A DNA stretch of 64,000 nucleotides from Acrasis kona (GCA_026419775.2 JAOPGA020001019.1:1-64000), one strand, 5' to 3'. Shown: positions 53,858 to 64,000, counted from the stretch's first letter. Notes: generated by a model not told the origin, from the sequence alone. Numbers and translations are program-made.

Positions 53858-54582
53858 TTAGTTTGAACTTCTGCATCTATGGAATGTTGGGAAACCACAA
53901 CCGGCTAGGACAGCGATTACAATAATTGCTAGAATGATGAAAATTAGCACTAAGACAAGTATGATGTAGTTGCAGCACATGTTACGCTTAACCTTTCCGG
54001 TATTGCGTCTAAATTCGATAGACCCATCTACAATGTCATCGGTTGATTGTTGGAGCATTTCCAACTTGTCTCCTCTATCAAGGATTTTGTCTTACGGGAG
54101 TTATAATTTTCTGAATAGTCAAAGTGACTTACCAAAATTGTCGACCATGACTCCCTTTAGGTCGTCCATTTTGTTCTGTAGTTTAATAATCTTATCATTG
54201 GCTGGATCGTTGAAGAACACAACACGGTCTTTGATTAACTTCTTGACTTGTCCTTGACTGGGTGACCTCATTTGTAGGAACTTTGTCTCTAGGTCATCTA
54301 TGAAAGCCCAGCAGATACGTTTTGAGTAGCCACCCTCGGCAACGCAGAAGTAGACATAGTTTCCACTATATTTATAATGGAATTCTAAACTACAACAAGA
54401 GTTAAGGATAGGAGCAGTTATTGAAATTACTCTTTTTGAGTTAACGTCCTCTTATGATTATCCTGTGGTAGTTTGGGGAGAATCTTTGCAATAATAGTGT
54501 CAGTCATGACTTTATTGTTGGCGGGGTGAGCGCCGAGGTTGTTGTTCTCAGAGTCTGCAATTAGAGAAAACACTATTGGCAT
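53858..54582 (-). CDS. VAMP7-like longin R-SNARE (reading frame broken by one base)
   Basis: Three exons: 54582-54431, 54390-54133, 54090-53858; introns 40 and 42 nt. Longin domain MPIVFSLIADSENNNL, LPQDNHKRT; SNARE motif with zero-layer Arg (DKILDRGDKLEMLQQSTDDI); C-terminal anchor CCNYIILVLVLIFIILAIIV. VAMP7-type SNAREs drive fusion with endolysosomes. Within exon 2 the frame changes at a run of four T (54360-54363; AAAA on the coding strand): upstream reads FHYKYSG, downstream YVYFCVAEGG, both family-like but one base apart. The three exons sum to 643 bases, one more than a multiple of three. Either a sequencing/assembly indel or a real lesion. Confidence 0.75.
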
Positions 54583-54735
54583 TCTGTCGTTCCAAATGAA
54601 TTGTTTGGTCAACTAGTACAATGAATAAATATGTTTTAGAAACCCGCGCACGAAATGGAACCCAGACGTACATTCATTACTAAAAAATCTTTAGATAAAT
54701 AAACCAACAAGAGAACAAATCAATTTTATAAGAAA

Positions 54736-55836
54736 TCAAACCAATTCTTTGAATATTTCATAAGAAGATATCATGATTGCACATGCAGGTGCTACGCGTG
54801 CCATTCGAGGTACGTAGCCCCTAAAAAAACCTTTTATACCATCTTCGGCGTGAATCTGCTTAGCAGTATCCCACATCCTAATGTGCACTCCATTGGCATC
54901 GCTTTGTATTCTCGTCTTGACCACATCAATCGGTGTCGTCACTGTTGCTGCTAGAGATCCTGCAAGTGCTCCACTCGCAAAAGATGTTAAGAAGATTTCT
55001 GGTTGATTATCTGCTGAAAAATGACTCCGAAGTTTCTTTTTACTTGATTCGTAACACATCCAGTAAATCGCAGAGAATGGGGTGTCTCTTAAAATGGTTG
55101 GCCATAATCCTGTCCACATGTTCTTATAACTCATATTTTTGAGCAGACCGAGACCAGTTTTCTTGTCCATGGATGATGATGATTGAGCGACGGTTCGAAT
55201 GTATTCGAATGGACTTGTAACCGTGGCTGCGAGTAGACGTGCTGAAGTACCAGCAACCAGAGGTGAATATACCCAATCTTCGTCGATGTTTCTTCGAATG
55301 TTGTCGTAAGTAGAATAGTATCTGTGGATGGTTAGTGTTGATTATTCGAAGATTACGTACAGTCCAGTCGAGGGCACTTGCATTACAACTGCTGGAGCGA
55401 GCCCCCTCCACAAACCCGTGATGCCTTCCTTGCTGACTATAAATCTAATGGATTGTGCAAGGCTTTTACCATCTGGTATTGTTCTTGCTTGCTTTCTTGT
55501 TTTTATGACATCAAGGGGTGTGACTATAGTATAAGTTTAGATTCTACAAGGAAACATACCGAAAAGTGAGGTAAGTGCTGCACCAAAACTTGCTGCTAGT
55601 ATCTGTTGGAGGGGTCCTATTTGATTGTTCACAGTCGAGTTACCACACGAAGATGAAGATGTATAAGATATATTTGGTCTTGGAGTTGGTGTGTTGCTCT
55701 GATAGTAGCATATTGTATCGTGATTTGATGTGAAAAGTGTATTTGCTGATAACGTGTTGATGTAGGCCTTGTGGGCATTCATGATTGATGGGTCGTGAGT
55801 TGGTATTAATCCATATAGAAATTGTTTTATCGTCAT
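54736..55836 (-). CDS. Mitochondrial carrier, SLC25A39/40 (MTM1) type
   Basis: Three exons: 55836-55560, 55523-55361, 55321-54736; introns 36 and 39 nt; 341 residues. Three tandem carrier repeats carry P-x-(D/E)-x-x-(K/R) signatures: TPLDVIKTR (across the first splice), SPFEYIRT and TPIDVVKTR. The N terminus has a Ser/Thr/Pro-rich loop before the first helix pair (LQQILAASFGAALTSLF), and the GLWRGLAPAVVMQVPSTGLY and GLWPTILRDTPFSAIYWMCY segments match the SLC25A39/40 branch, implicated in mitochondrial glutathione import and manganese/heme metabolism. Subfamily from memory; carrier identity is firm. Confidence 0.88.
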
Positions 55837-56069
55837 TGTGAGGGATCAGTCGGTCCAAGTGGTGTGTATTCAATGTTCCGTTTGATTGTAAAACAAACAA
55901 AAATAGCCCCGTCTTGATCCGTCTCATCCGATATCGTAATGAATAGTCGAACCTTGCTATTGGATCGCATGAGCAGATTATTAAGAGTACATGCTCATTT
56001 TTTACTGAAATAATGCATTTCTAAGTCTTTTTGATTAAGTTACAACATCACCAAATCAACCTTGACATT

Positions 56070-57471
56070 ATGAACACAAAGGTTGTTTGTAAGCATGAAG
56101 AAGTGGAATATAGTTTTCCTAAAACTCTATGTTTTGATAACTGCCAAGTTGCGTTATTTGAATCAAGCAATAATCGTGAAAAGATCAACTCCTTCAATCT
56201 TGATTTATTTACAAAAAAGGGAGTTAAGCACATACAAATATTAGATAACGAAGTAAACCATTCCAAATCTCAAATTATACCTCTTGATAATTTCAACAAC
56301 GTTATAACATTTCAAGAGTCAACCATTTGGCTTTGGAAATGCAGTTATTCAAGACCGTCACGTTTAATATCGGTATATCGTCATAATTCTAGAATTAATG
56401 GAGTTGACCTTACATACTTTAACCCAAACCCACCAAATCTAATCGTAAGCAAATGACAAATCATAAACTAAATTATTTTATAGATCAAAAGCCCTAACAG
56501 TATAACCATATTATCAATTACACAGGATGGAGAGTTTAAATCACATAATTCCATCAACGGTCGCTTTCCAACTGCGAGCTGCATGCATAAAAATAACATG
56601 TTAATGTAAGTCAAGACTTGGTTATTCTTAATGAAATTGTAGAGCATGGAAGAATAATTTAATTCATTACACACTTGATTCATCATTCCAGGTCATCAAG
56701 GTAACATAACATTATACATCAATGAATTTAATTTAATCCTAAAAGGAATCCATCATAATGGAAGTCAACTTGAGCATCATCAGACACATTAAATATTCAG
56801 ACGGATGGCTGTGTGTGAGCGAACCAGAATTAAATTACATTAAAAAAGAACCGCAGCCAATAGACAACATTTTCCAGAATGGATCTTTGGTTTTAAGTGA
56901 GCTCACACAAGAGTCTAATTCATTTTCTAATCAAGGAGGAATTTTTATAATAAAAAATGTAAATAATGGATTTTTATTTTCAAAAACTCATTATTGTGAT
57001 TGGTTGAACGCACAATCTTGCTCTGTGTCAAATTCCGAAAATGATATTTCTCAACGGATCGTTAGTGTTTGTAGTGTGACTGACAATTGGTTTTATGTTT
57101 ATAAATTTAATTGTGATAATGTTGTTGATGTGTGTAAGGTAGATTTACCGAAGAATGATATGAGGGCGTTAGGTGTTGCTTGTGTGAAAAGTAAAGTATA
57201 TGTCCTGTGTGGGGAAAAGTGTGGTTCCAACTCTCCATTCCTCTTTGGTGCTGCACCCAAATATACAAATGTGTGTTTGTTGAAGTATGATTTTGTTCAA
57301 AACATATCAAAGGCTTCTGACTCTTCTTCCTCAAATCAAGATTTAAAAATCGTACTTGAAAGCATATCTAACCTAAATCTAGCTGTGAAGGAGGGCTTCG
57401 ATAGATTGGAGAATGTTGTATTAGGACTATCTGAACGAGTGAACTTGTTAGAGAAGAAACTACAATCATAG
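56070..57471 (+). CDS. Propeller-like protein with C-terminal coiled coil, function unknown
   Basis: Four exons: 56070-56444, 56484-56605, 56643-56700, 56746-57471; introns 37-45 nt; 426 residues. Splicing joins what appear as separate ORFs, in frame at all junctions. Residues to ~340 have WD/beta-propeller-like strands (FQESTIWLWKCS, NSITILSITQDGEF, DGWLCVSEPEL, VTDNWFYVYKF, KVYVLCGEKC) without canonical WD dipeptide spacing. The last ~40 residues are a clear coiled coil (LKIVLESISNLNLAVKEGFD). No family recognised. The small middle exons make it easy to split into two false genes. Confidence 0.65.
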
Positions 57472-57654
57472 TAGAATAAATTTTCAACATTAATTTGAAT
57501 TTCTCAACTTCATTTCATCTGGTCTTTTTTTGTTATAAAAACACCAACTATGTATTTGTTTTGAAATTGTCTTGTGAGTACACCTGTAATGGATGAAGAT
57601 GCAGTTCACATCATAATTACAACCTCGTGAATTCTGGTTTACTTCAACAAAAGC

Positions 57655-59307
57655 ATGACTGAAGTCGAGGGGACTACTTTGAATAACGATAATGGTAATG
57701 AATACAATGATCCTGCCAAAAATGATAATACCGTTATAAAAAAGAACACCAAAAAGAGAGCGAGAAGAGGTGGTAAAAGGAAGAATAAACAAAACAAAAA
57801 TCAAACACACACCAATGATGATGCTGACGCTGAACAACTCAATCTAGAAGTAGAATATATTACTGGTGAGACTGATTTGGCTGAGAAGGATCCTAATTTT
57901 GATCATTTTCAAAACATTTTTAGTAAATTCTTATCGGCAGAGGAACTCACAAAAGAAGAAGAGAAAGTAGAAGAGCCCTCCCTTAGCGAACAAGAATTAT
58001 TGAAGAAACAAGAGGAGGAAATGCTGTTTGGTGATGACGAAGAACAAGACGATGAAGTCAAGACAACATCCAAGAAGAAGCTAAAAAAGGCAAAGCGCAT
58101 GGAGGTTGCGGCACTAAAGCATTGTGTATCAAGACCCGATGTAGTTGAAGTCCATGATGTGACTGCAGACGATCCAAAACTTTTGGTCTACCTAAAATCA
58201 TACCGTAATACTGTTCCAGTACCACGTCACTGGTCACAAAAGAGAAAATATCTTCAAGGAAAAAGAGGTATAGAGAAGCCTCCGTTCAGACTACCAGAGT
58301 TCATTCGCAACACTGGAATCACAGCACTACGCGAAGGTGCGGCAGATAAGGATGCAGAAAAGACCAGCAAGGCCAAGCAAAGAGAAAGAGTTCAACCAAA
58401 GATGGGCCGCATAGACATTGATTACCAAATTTTAAGAGACGCATTCTTCAAGTACCAAACAAAACCTCCCATGACCATTTCTGGTGACTTGTATTACGAA
58501 AATAAGGAACACGAAGTAAAGTTCAATACACATTTCAAACCTGGTAAATTATCAGATAAGCTAAGACTTGCTCTAGGAATGCCACCAGGTGCGCCTCCTC
58601 CATGGCTCATCAACATGCAAAAGTACGGAGTGCCACCAAGTTACCCTAAACTATGCATACCAGGTCTAAACGCGCCTATACCCGAAGGAGCCAGTTATGG
58701 ATACCATCCGGGTGGATGGGGTCGCTTACCGGTGGATGCTTTCAACAAACCATTATACACCGACTTTTTCATTTCCGATCAAGAAAAGAATTCACAACAA
58801 CAAAAGGAAAAGCAAGATGACATGCACAGAGCTACACACGTTGATTTTTGGGGTCAGATTGAACAGGTACCCGAAGAGGAGGAACAAGAAGAGGAACAAG
58901 TGGAAGAACAAGAACAAACCACACAGGAAGCCGCGCCAACACCTTCAAAGAATGAAAAGAAACAAACCAAACAGCAATCCGTTCCTGTTGCGACGACCGC
59001 TGCTGTTCCCATCACTTCGAGTCGGTCTATTGAAACACCTGATGTGATTGATTTGAGAAAGAGGGCTGCCGCTGCAGAGGCTCCAAAAGTATTGTATCAG
59101 ATTGCAGAACAAAAACAAACACCGATTGGTCAAAATGACATTATGGGTTCTTCATACCAATATGTGCTTCCGCCTTCGTCGACGGTTGCACCTGCTGCTG
59201 TTTCGCAAGATGATGCAAATGGTGTTCGGGAAGTATTTGACGAAGAAAGTAAAAAGAGGAAGAGGAAGGACGACAAGGATACCAAGAAGAAGAAGTTTAA
59301 ATTTTAA
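57655..59307 (+). CDS. SF3B2: Splicing factor 3B subunit 2 (SF3B2/SAP145/CUS1)
   Basis: 550 residues, one exon. Lys/Glu-rich N-terminal third. The DUF382 core starts near residue 175: LLVYLKSYRNTVPVPRHWSQ, KRKYLQGKRGIEKPPFRLPE, FIRNTGITALRE; the PSP region follows at ~300-350: LGMPPGAPPPWLINMQKYGV, PPSYPKLCIPGLNAPIPEG, SYGYHPGGWGRLPVD. These are near-invariant in SF3B2, a U2 snRNP component that contacts the branch region through p14 and binds SF3B4. The C-terminal tail is Gln/Glu/Lys-rich. It begins 184 bases after the preceding gene. Confidence 0.95.
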   Translation: MTEVEGTTLNNDNGNEYNDPAKNDNTVIKKNTKKRARRGGKRKNKQNKNQTHTNDDADAEQLNLEVEYITGETDLAEKDPNFDHFQNIFSKFLSAEELTKEEEKVEEPSLSEQELLKKQEEEMLFGDDEEQDDEVKTTSKKKLKKAKRMEVAALKHCVSRPDVVEVHDVTADDPKLLVYLKSYRNTVPVPRHWSQKRKYLQGKRGIEKPPFRLPEFIRNTGITALREGAADKDAEKTSKAKQRERVQPKMGRIDIDYQILRDAFFKYQTKPPMTISGDLYYENKEHEVKFNTHFKPGKLSDKLRLALGMPPGAPPPWLINMQKYGVPPSYPKLCIPGLNAPIPEGASYGYHPGGWGRLPVDAFNKPLYTDFFISDQEKNSQQQKEKQDDMHRATHVDFWGQIEQVPEEEEQEEEQVEEQEQTTQEAAPTPSKNEKKQTKQQSVPVATTAAVPITSSRSIETPDVIDLRKRAAAAEAPKVLYQIAEQKQTPIGQNDIMGSSYQYVLPPSSTVAPAAVSQDDANGVREVFDEESKKRKRKDDKDTKKKKFKF

Positions 59308-59432
59308 TAAAATGTGCTTTCTTTTTATTACTTCTGGTTTGTTAGACATGCTGCATGTAACATTGAACTGATTTTATATTGTGTTGGGTGGTAGTTGTAT
59401 ACATTGTTATCTGTTGCTTCTTCCACATATTC

Positions 59433-59665
59433 TCAAATATCTATAATTTCAAAACCATCGTCACCGAGTAGATTTTTTGGATCAAAAACCGAATCAATAT
59501 TATGATATTTCTTTGTACCCTTTATTCTTAGTTTTTGACACGTTTTCGCTTTCGATAAAGTCTTGGCGCTTCTTTGGAACTCTATAATAAAGATTGTAAT
59601 GGATCGCTTATTTTGTATGGTTGCTGGACAGATCTGGATTTTTTTATTTTTTAGCCACTATTCAA
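59433..59665 (-). CDS. Putative small spliced protein, C-terminal exon
   Basis: A minus-strand frame open for ~70 codons ends with VFDPKNLLGDDGFEIIDI and stop TGA at 59433-59435. Composition and the acidic end look coding. There is no in-frame ATG, but a possible 35-nt intron (donor GTGGCT, acceptor TCCAG) would join it in frame to a short exon beginning ATGACC. The donor is weak. No family recognised. The rest of 59308-59854 shows nothing else. Confidence 0.3.
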
Positions 59666-59854
59666 AAAGGTCATGGGCGATGAAGATGATTGGTGTTCAT
59701 CTAATTTAATTTCTCCGAAAACACTATAAAAGCGTTAGTATTTATTTTATTTTAATTACAAATAACTAAACGTTAAAATACACACACACACATCACGGGA
59801 AGCACCTAGTGCCAAATCGATTGAATCATCCCCACCACTCCCGTATTCCATTAC

Positions 59855-60358
59855 ATGAAATCACCTCATCTTACTGTCCCTGACCGTCAACCATTTTATA
59901 TGAGACGGCCTCAAGGACGTGAACTAACCGCATCCCCCTCCCCTCACGACTCATACTGCACTAAGGAATCAATAAAGTTGAAACCATTACGTAGCATTAA
60001 ACTTTTAACACCACCCGAAACATACGAGGTGCAATGTTATACTAGGGCGAGACGTAGCGCCGGTCACAGCAGGGAGTGTTCACCCTCTCCACTAAGACCT
60101 CCTCTTGTTTCTTGTCCTAAAGTGTTTGGTTTTGATGTTCCTGCTTCTAAGCAATTGTTTGTTTGTCCTCCCACTCCCCTTGAGCAGATGGAGTATGAAC
60201 ATTCGTCTTGTTGTTTTGGTTTTTCGTGTTCTCCAATGGATGAATACGGTTCAATGAGTTGTACATTTATTAGCACATCTGTAACAGGTACTGTTCCAGA
60301 ACATACTGATAATGTACTAACATTAAACGATACAGGCGCCTCTATTAGTGTTATTTAG
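59855..60358 (+). CDS. Ser/Pro/Cys-rich hypothetical protein
   Basis: 167 residues from ATG 59855. Rich in Ser, Pro, Thr and Cys (PLEQMEYEHSSCCFGFSCSP), with short basic-Pro segments that could be phosphorylation or docking sites. No domain recognised. It is preceded by a short CA-rich tract (ACACACACACACATC). Codon usage looks like that of genes nearby, but expression is unproven. Confidence 0.4.
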   Translation: MKSPHLTVPDRQPFYMRRPQGRELTASPSPHDSYCTKESIKLKPLRSIKLLTPPETYEVQCYTRARRSAGHSRECSPSPLRPPLVSCPKVFGFDVPASKQLFVCPPTPLEQMEYEHSSCCFGFSCSPMDEYGSMSCTFISTSVTGTVPEHTDNVLTLNDTGASISVI

Positions 60359-60589
60359 TTTAATTGAAATGTTATATGGTGTTGAAAAAAAGCTTGTGTT
60401 GAGAAGGCATTGAAGAGACCTAGAAGAGTGAGATATCGGAGGAAGAAGGACCAAAGGAAAATGTAAATAAAAACGAGCAGAATGCTTTCTAGTAATATTG
60501 TGTTTTAATGCTTTTACATTTTCATTGTTCAAACGTATTATCGGAATCAAAGGATTAGTCTTAGCCGTTAACCGAAGAATTTTTCACAA

Positions 60590-60745
60590 ATGTCTGTCGG
60601 TAATAGTAATGTAGCAGCAGGTTTGGTAAGTATTAGATAAGGGATAGTTTCCTGTGTGACTTCCTGGCAGATTCCAACTCGTCTACGTGACCTTCACATG
60701 TCCCTCCACGTGTCCACTCAACTTGTTTATTTTGTAAGAGTATAA
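60590..60745 (+). CDS. Very short spliced ORF, possible microprotein or first exons
   Basis: ATG 60590 opens 12 codons (MSVGNSNVAAGL) to a strong donor GTAAGT at 60626; a 45-nt intron ends TGGCAG at 60670, and 24 further codons follow (IPTRLRDLHMSLHVSTQLVY...) to TAA at 60743. The splice sites match the house style of this genome and the frame is kept. At 36 residues it may be a microprotein or the 5' part of a longer gene. Confidence 0.3.
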
Positions 60746-60791
60746 TATAGACGGTTATTTTCTCCAATTTGGGTGGTTTATTAATAAAAAC

Positions 60792-61085
60792 TTACAATAA
60801 ACGCAATGAAATTTGTCTTCTAAGGTGTGTCCTTGGTCGTTGTCTTACGACCAGCTCTGGTCTAACATCACTATTCATCGTAACGTCATGAACCAAAGTG
60901 ACATTTTTGTGTTTAGAAATTAATGCTAAACAACTATCAATCTCTTTAGAAGTAAGTTTTTTGCTCAATTGAACAACCGAAACTATAATCTTTGTATTTA
61001 CAGGTCTTTTTGTTACTGCACACAGAATTTGTTTTAGTTTATTAAAGTCTATATTTTCGTCTCTATTTAAACTGAGGAAGCACAA
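60792..61085 (-). pseudogene. Coding-like fragment without a start codon
   Basis: A minus-strand frame open for ~98 codons (FNKLKQILCAVTKRPVNTKI, LTSKEIDSCLALISKHKNVT) begins only with TTG and has a stop further upstream. Composition looks protein-coding. It may be an exon whose neighbours I cannot find, or a gene remnant. No family recognised. Confidence 0.3.
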
Positions 61086-61365
61086 ATTTTCGTAGTAAGT
61101 AGTAATACAAGTGCTTCGGCTAACTCATTAGATTTATACAGAATACTTCCGAGCAAGTCAGTTCTTTACCGCCAGCATGCACACAATTAAAGAAAATGTC
61201 AAGTATAAATAAGAAGTAAACGTGGCGTTCAAAAACAACAAGTGCAGAGAGAACACTACAAGTGGACGAGTGAATCAATCAAGAATCCAAATTAAAAATT
61301 CAGTTGCACTAAACACTTGCCGACTAAAGTGCACCAATCGTGTCTAAGTGAAGATGCCATACAAA

Positions 61366-61980
61366 CTTGATCCAATGTATGATAATCCAAGACAAGCAAT
61401 TCTTACATCACATATTCGAACGCCGTCAGTAAATTCGTACCGACGCCGATAGTCGCCAAACATATTCAATTGAATCACAAACCGACGATACTGCCACAAA
61501 AAGTAGAGGGAGACACCATTGACTGATTGTGAACGGAAATCAAATCAGCAGAGTTGTTGAGACTACACGAAGAGAGTGGACACAGGTGCAATCACGGCGC
61601 TAATCAGTACTCAATACGCAATCAAGCACCCGTAGAGAATCTAACCGAACTGAATTGAAATACAATTCTTCACATTAATCTACAGTTAACAGAATCAACC
61701 GCTAACATCCGAACAAAGTGACAAGCCCAATTCGAAACCAAACAATTGTACACAACGGAAGCTACGAAGGATTCGAACGCAAGAAGGTCCACACGAAAGC
61801 AAATCAGTGCCAAATAGCTCTTGGACGAGAAGGCTGATTCGAGGTGACCAACAATATAGATTTACTTTGTGCTTGATTAAGAATAGCCACGCGTGAAGAT
61901 TTCAAGAATTAGAGAAGGACACATCGTTGATAAGACACAATTCCTATTCTCTCGTATCGATCAGCAGTCAAATTCGTACA
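61366..61980. repeat. Diverged dispersed repeat, copy B
   Basis: Same-orientation homologue of 4081-4545, longer because of an extra ~110 bases near 61500-61610. Both are non-coding. Confidence 0.65.
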
Positions 61981-63113
61981 AGCATGCGTTGAAGCGCCAC
62001 TAGTCAGCTTTCAACACGCGCCAAACAGCAGCTCGTCGGCAGACCTGATGAGAAATGAATCAACATTATTTCAGATTACGCGACGAGGAAGTCATTAAAT
62101 CTCAAGATTGAAGGATTGATGAATTACGATCTGATTGGTTCGTTTATGAATGAAGAATCAGTTTCACGATGAGACAAATTTCTACAAGTAGGAGATGACA
62201 TCAAGAGGCCAATGAACACACAGCAACGTCACAATATATCACCAATGTTTTATAAAAACAAGATGTCATCAGCCGAAGTAAATTGGAACACAGTTCGTCA
62301 CGTTAATCGTTCGCTCAGCACATCAAACAGCAACTCGCAGAAGCATCAACTGGATGGACTCGATCAACATTCGTTCACATGCAACAGAATCTACCAGAGC
62401 ATCGAAAGATTTAAAATGTGACAAATGAATAGACGCCATTTTCAAATTCGAATCATACAAATCAGCACTCTTGTTTAGGAGACAAACATGAGAGATGGGA
62501 TCGCCGCAAGGAAGAACAACACCATCTTCATCAGCTACTATATATCAACACTTTTCGACGAGCAACAGCGTGATCTACGTCACCGGTCACCACCATCACA
62601 TTACAAGATGTATGATTTGGAATCATGATTGTTGAAAATTAAATCGCAATCAGTATGCTGTGCACACATGTCCTCGATGAACCATCAAATCAACAACAGT
62701 GGGCACATTGTGATTCGCGAAATTCATAATCACACACTACAAAATCCATTTGACATTTTAAACTTATGGTTCTTTCGGTAATTAAAAACGAGTAACACAA
62801 CCATTCGTCGACAGCAAACAATCATTCCTATCGATGTTAAATGATCCAATCTTCTCAACGATGTTATATGATATATATATATACATCTGATCAACATTTC
62901 AATCATGATCCATACGATTTTTTCGAACAAATTATAAATGTCGTATCATCAACGTGTACAAATGGTATTATGTTGTAAAGCATACTGACGTATTTTTTCA
63001 ACCAATCAGGATTATGTCTAGGGTGATAAAATCTTGTGTGAAGATTTTACACGATTAAATTTATTTTCTTTGAAACACACACAAGTGTTGTATTTCGGTT
63101 TTTCACCAGAGAG
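61981..63113. other. Non-coding, gene-poor stretch
   Basis: No gene supported on either strand; ORFs at 62212-62421 and 62730-62930 have no recognisable content. Composition (CATCA/GATGA-rich, AATCA blocks) resembles the repeat just before it, so it may be a continuation of the same element or the 5' flank of the retroelement that follows. A short AT dinucleotide run is at 62871-62882. Confidence 0.4.
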
Positions 63114-64000
63114 GTGGTCGATGACATGTTCTCGTCCATCAACATGTCAAGGCATGAAACGGGAAATGAGTTGAGGGCAGTGGCTACAATGGGTGCCATG
63201 CTTCTGATTCAGAACACTCAACCAGTGATGACGGGGCAGCAAGGTAGAGCGCCTTTTACAGGCTCGTGTAGACTGTGGAAAACAGGGCCGCAAGGCCTTC
63301 TTGTGTCCGGAGAGATTCCTTTTTTACAACAACACAAACAGCAACAAGGTCAACAATTCAACTTGTTTGACAACAACAACAACAACTTCAACAACAATGT
63401 CGGACGTCAGGTCTGACTATCAAGAGTCAGTTTTATCATCTGTTCCATCACCATTTTCATTTGCGTCGCGTTCCATTCCAGCAGCTCCTCTGGAGGCGGC
63501 TTGCGCAGCGATTTAAAGTCCATCAGCTGTGGCTTTACTTTTAGCAGCTACGGGTTCGATAGCAAGACATGCGGCAGCGTGGAGGGAGATTGGGACTGTA
63601 GGTCGTGTGTGGAGTGGGGCCAAGGTATTGTGATACCGGTGGCAACACAACAAAGAATTGGACATGTGGCAAGAGGAATTGTGGAGAAGGCCAAAGCCAC
63701 TTGGGTGTCGTCTTTATTCAAGACGTATGCTGCGCCTGGTGTCATAGAGCCTTGTAATTCACCATGGGCGGCTCATCCTTTGTGTCCAAAAGTCCGGTCC
63801 AAAATTATTCCGTTTGGTGGCAGATCTGAGGCCGTTGAACAAATTCATAGACATGTCACCATTTCGTTTTAAGTTGTAGGGTATCCCATTCATGTTGGAC
63901 CTAGTCAGGATGGTCGGGAGGGGGCATATATGCTCAGCCTGGATCTGAGCAATGGTTGTTTGCATTTACGAGCAATCTCGGCGTCTGCTTGCGTTTTTAT
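63114..64000 (+). mobile_element. Broken reverse-transcriptase retroelement, running off the right edge
   Basis: Three frames carry successive pieces of a retroelement polyprotein. Upstream (~63265-63500) is a Cys-containing, Asn/Thr/Gln-rich gag-like part (DCGKQGRKAFLC). From ~63650 the reverse-transcriptase fingers appear: GVIEPCNSPW in one frame, FRLVADLRPLNKF and GIPFMLDLVR in a second, MLSLDLSNG (motif A) in a third. In-frame stops and at least two frameshifts break it. The IEP-x-x-SPW and ADLRPLN blocks fit LTR/DIRS-type elements; the subclass is uncertain because the element continues outside the window. Confidence 0.7.

Noticed and set aside
1-64000. Reassigned stop codon or ciliate-type code
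   Set aside because: Well-supported genes end with each of TAA, TAG or TGA at family-typical C termini, and in-frame stops are always explained by introns.
1-64000. Bacterial operon or prokaryotic defence system
   Set aside because: Spliceosomal introns, eukaryotic tRNA intron and eukaryote-only gene families throughout; gene order shows no functional clustering.

Overview
The window is nuclear DNA of a unicellular eukaryote. It is AT-rich. Genes are interrupted by very short, uniform GT-AG introns (almost all 36-50 nt), and TAA, TAG and TGA are all used as stops, so the code is standard. Gene content includes a spliceosome subunit, anaphase-promoting complex, TORC subunit LST8, an R-SNARE, a mitochondrial carrier, a nucleolar processing factor, tectonin and coactosin. 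Asparagine/glutamine-rich proteins, huge RCC1/NHL/EGF surface proteins and decayed leucine-rich genes point, by inference only, to an amoeboid excavate of the Heterolobosea (Naegleria/Acrasis type). There are two tRNA genes. One base is ambiguous (n at 6691).

Layout. 1-2.5 kb: the 3' end of an EPG5-like autophagy gene and a PPR protein, then a split tRNA-Tyr. 2.7-4.9 kb: gene-poor, with a zinc-finger remnant, a diverged dispersed repeat and one arm of a 192-nt inverted repeat. 4.9-14 kb: trypsin-like protease, ankyrin protein, ESF1, a degenerate C-terminal-motor kinesin, a DUF1764 protein, APC11, then the second arm of the inverted repeat and a tRNA-Met. 14-24 kb: UBE3C-type HECT ligase, tectonin protein, LST8, a helical protein, free methionine-R-sulfoxide reductase and an IQ-motif protein. 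24.7-38.3 kb: a single giant gene of six exons encoding a predicted 4,451-residue type I membrane protein with RCC1 repeats, NHL-like propellers, EGF repeats, four copies of a lectin-like module, Pro/Thr stalks, three copies of a second beta-rich module and one transmembrane helix. 38-60 kb: a dense block of housekeeping genes (RING-peroxiredoxin-like fusion, F-box multipass protein, secreted lipase, WD40 protein, coactosin, cyclase-family hydrolase, SSU72, eIF4A-III, PET127-like, VAMP7-like R-SNARE, SLC25A39/40-like carrier, SF3B2). 60-64 kb: gene-poor again, with a second copy of the dispersed repeat and a broken reverse-transcriptase element running off the right edge.

The housekeeping part is very compact: neighbours overlap tail-to-tail (ESF1/kinesin) or head-to-head (the 47.5 kb pair shares start-codon bases). 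Several genes belong to shared processes: mRNA splicing and 3' processing (SF3B2, eIF4A-III, SSU72), ubiquitin signalling (APC11, UBE3C, RING and F-box proteins), mitochondrial function (PPR, PET127-like, carrier) and endolysosomal traffic/TOR (EPG5-like, VAMP7-like, LST8). They look like neighbours by chance, as is usual in eukaryotes, not operons. Gene models with introns were joined by eye from splice signals, reading-frame continuity and family similarity; all except the SNARE gene give an exact multiple of three.
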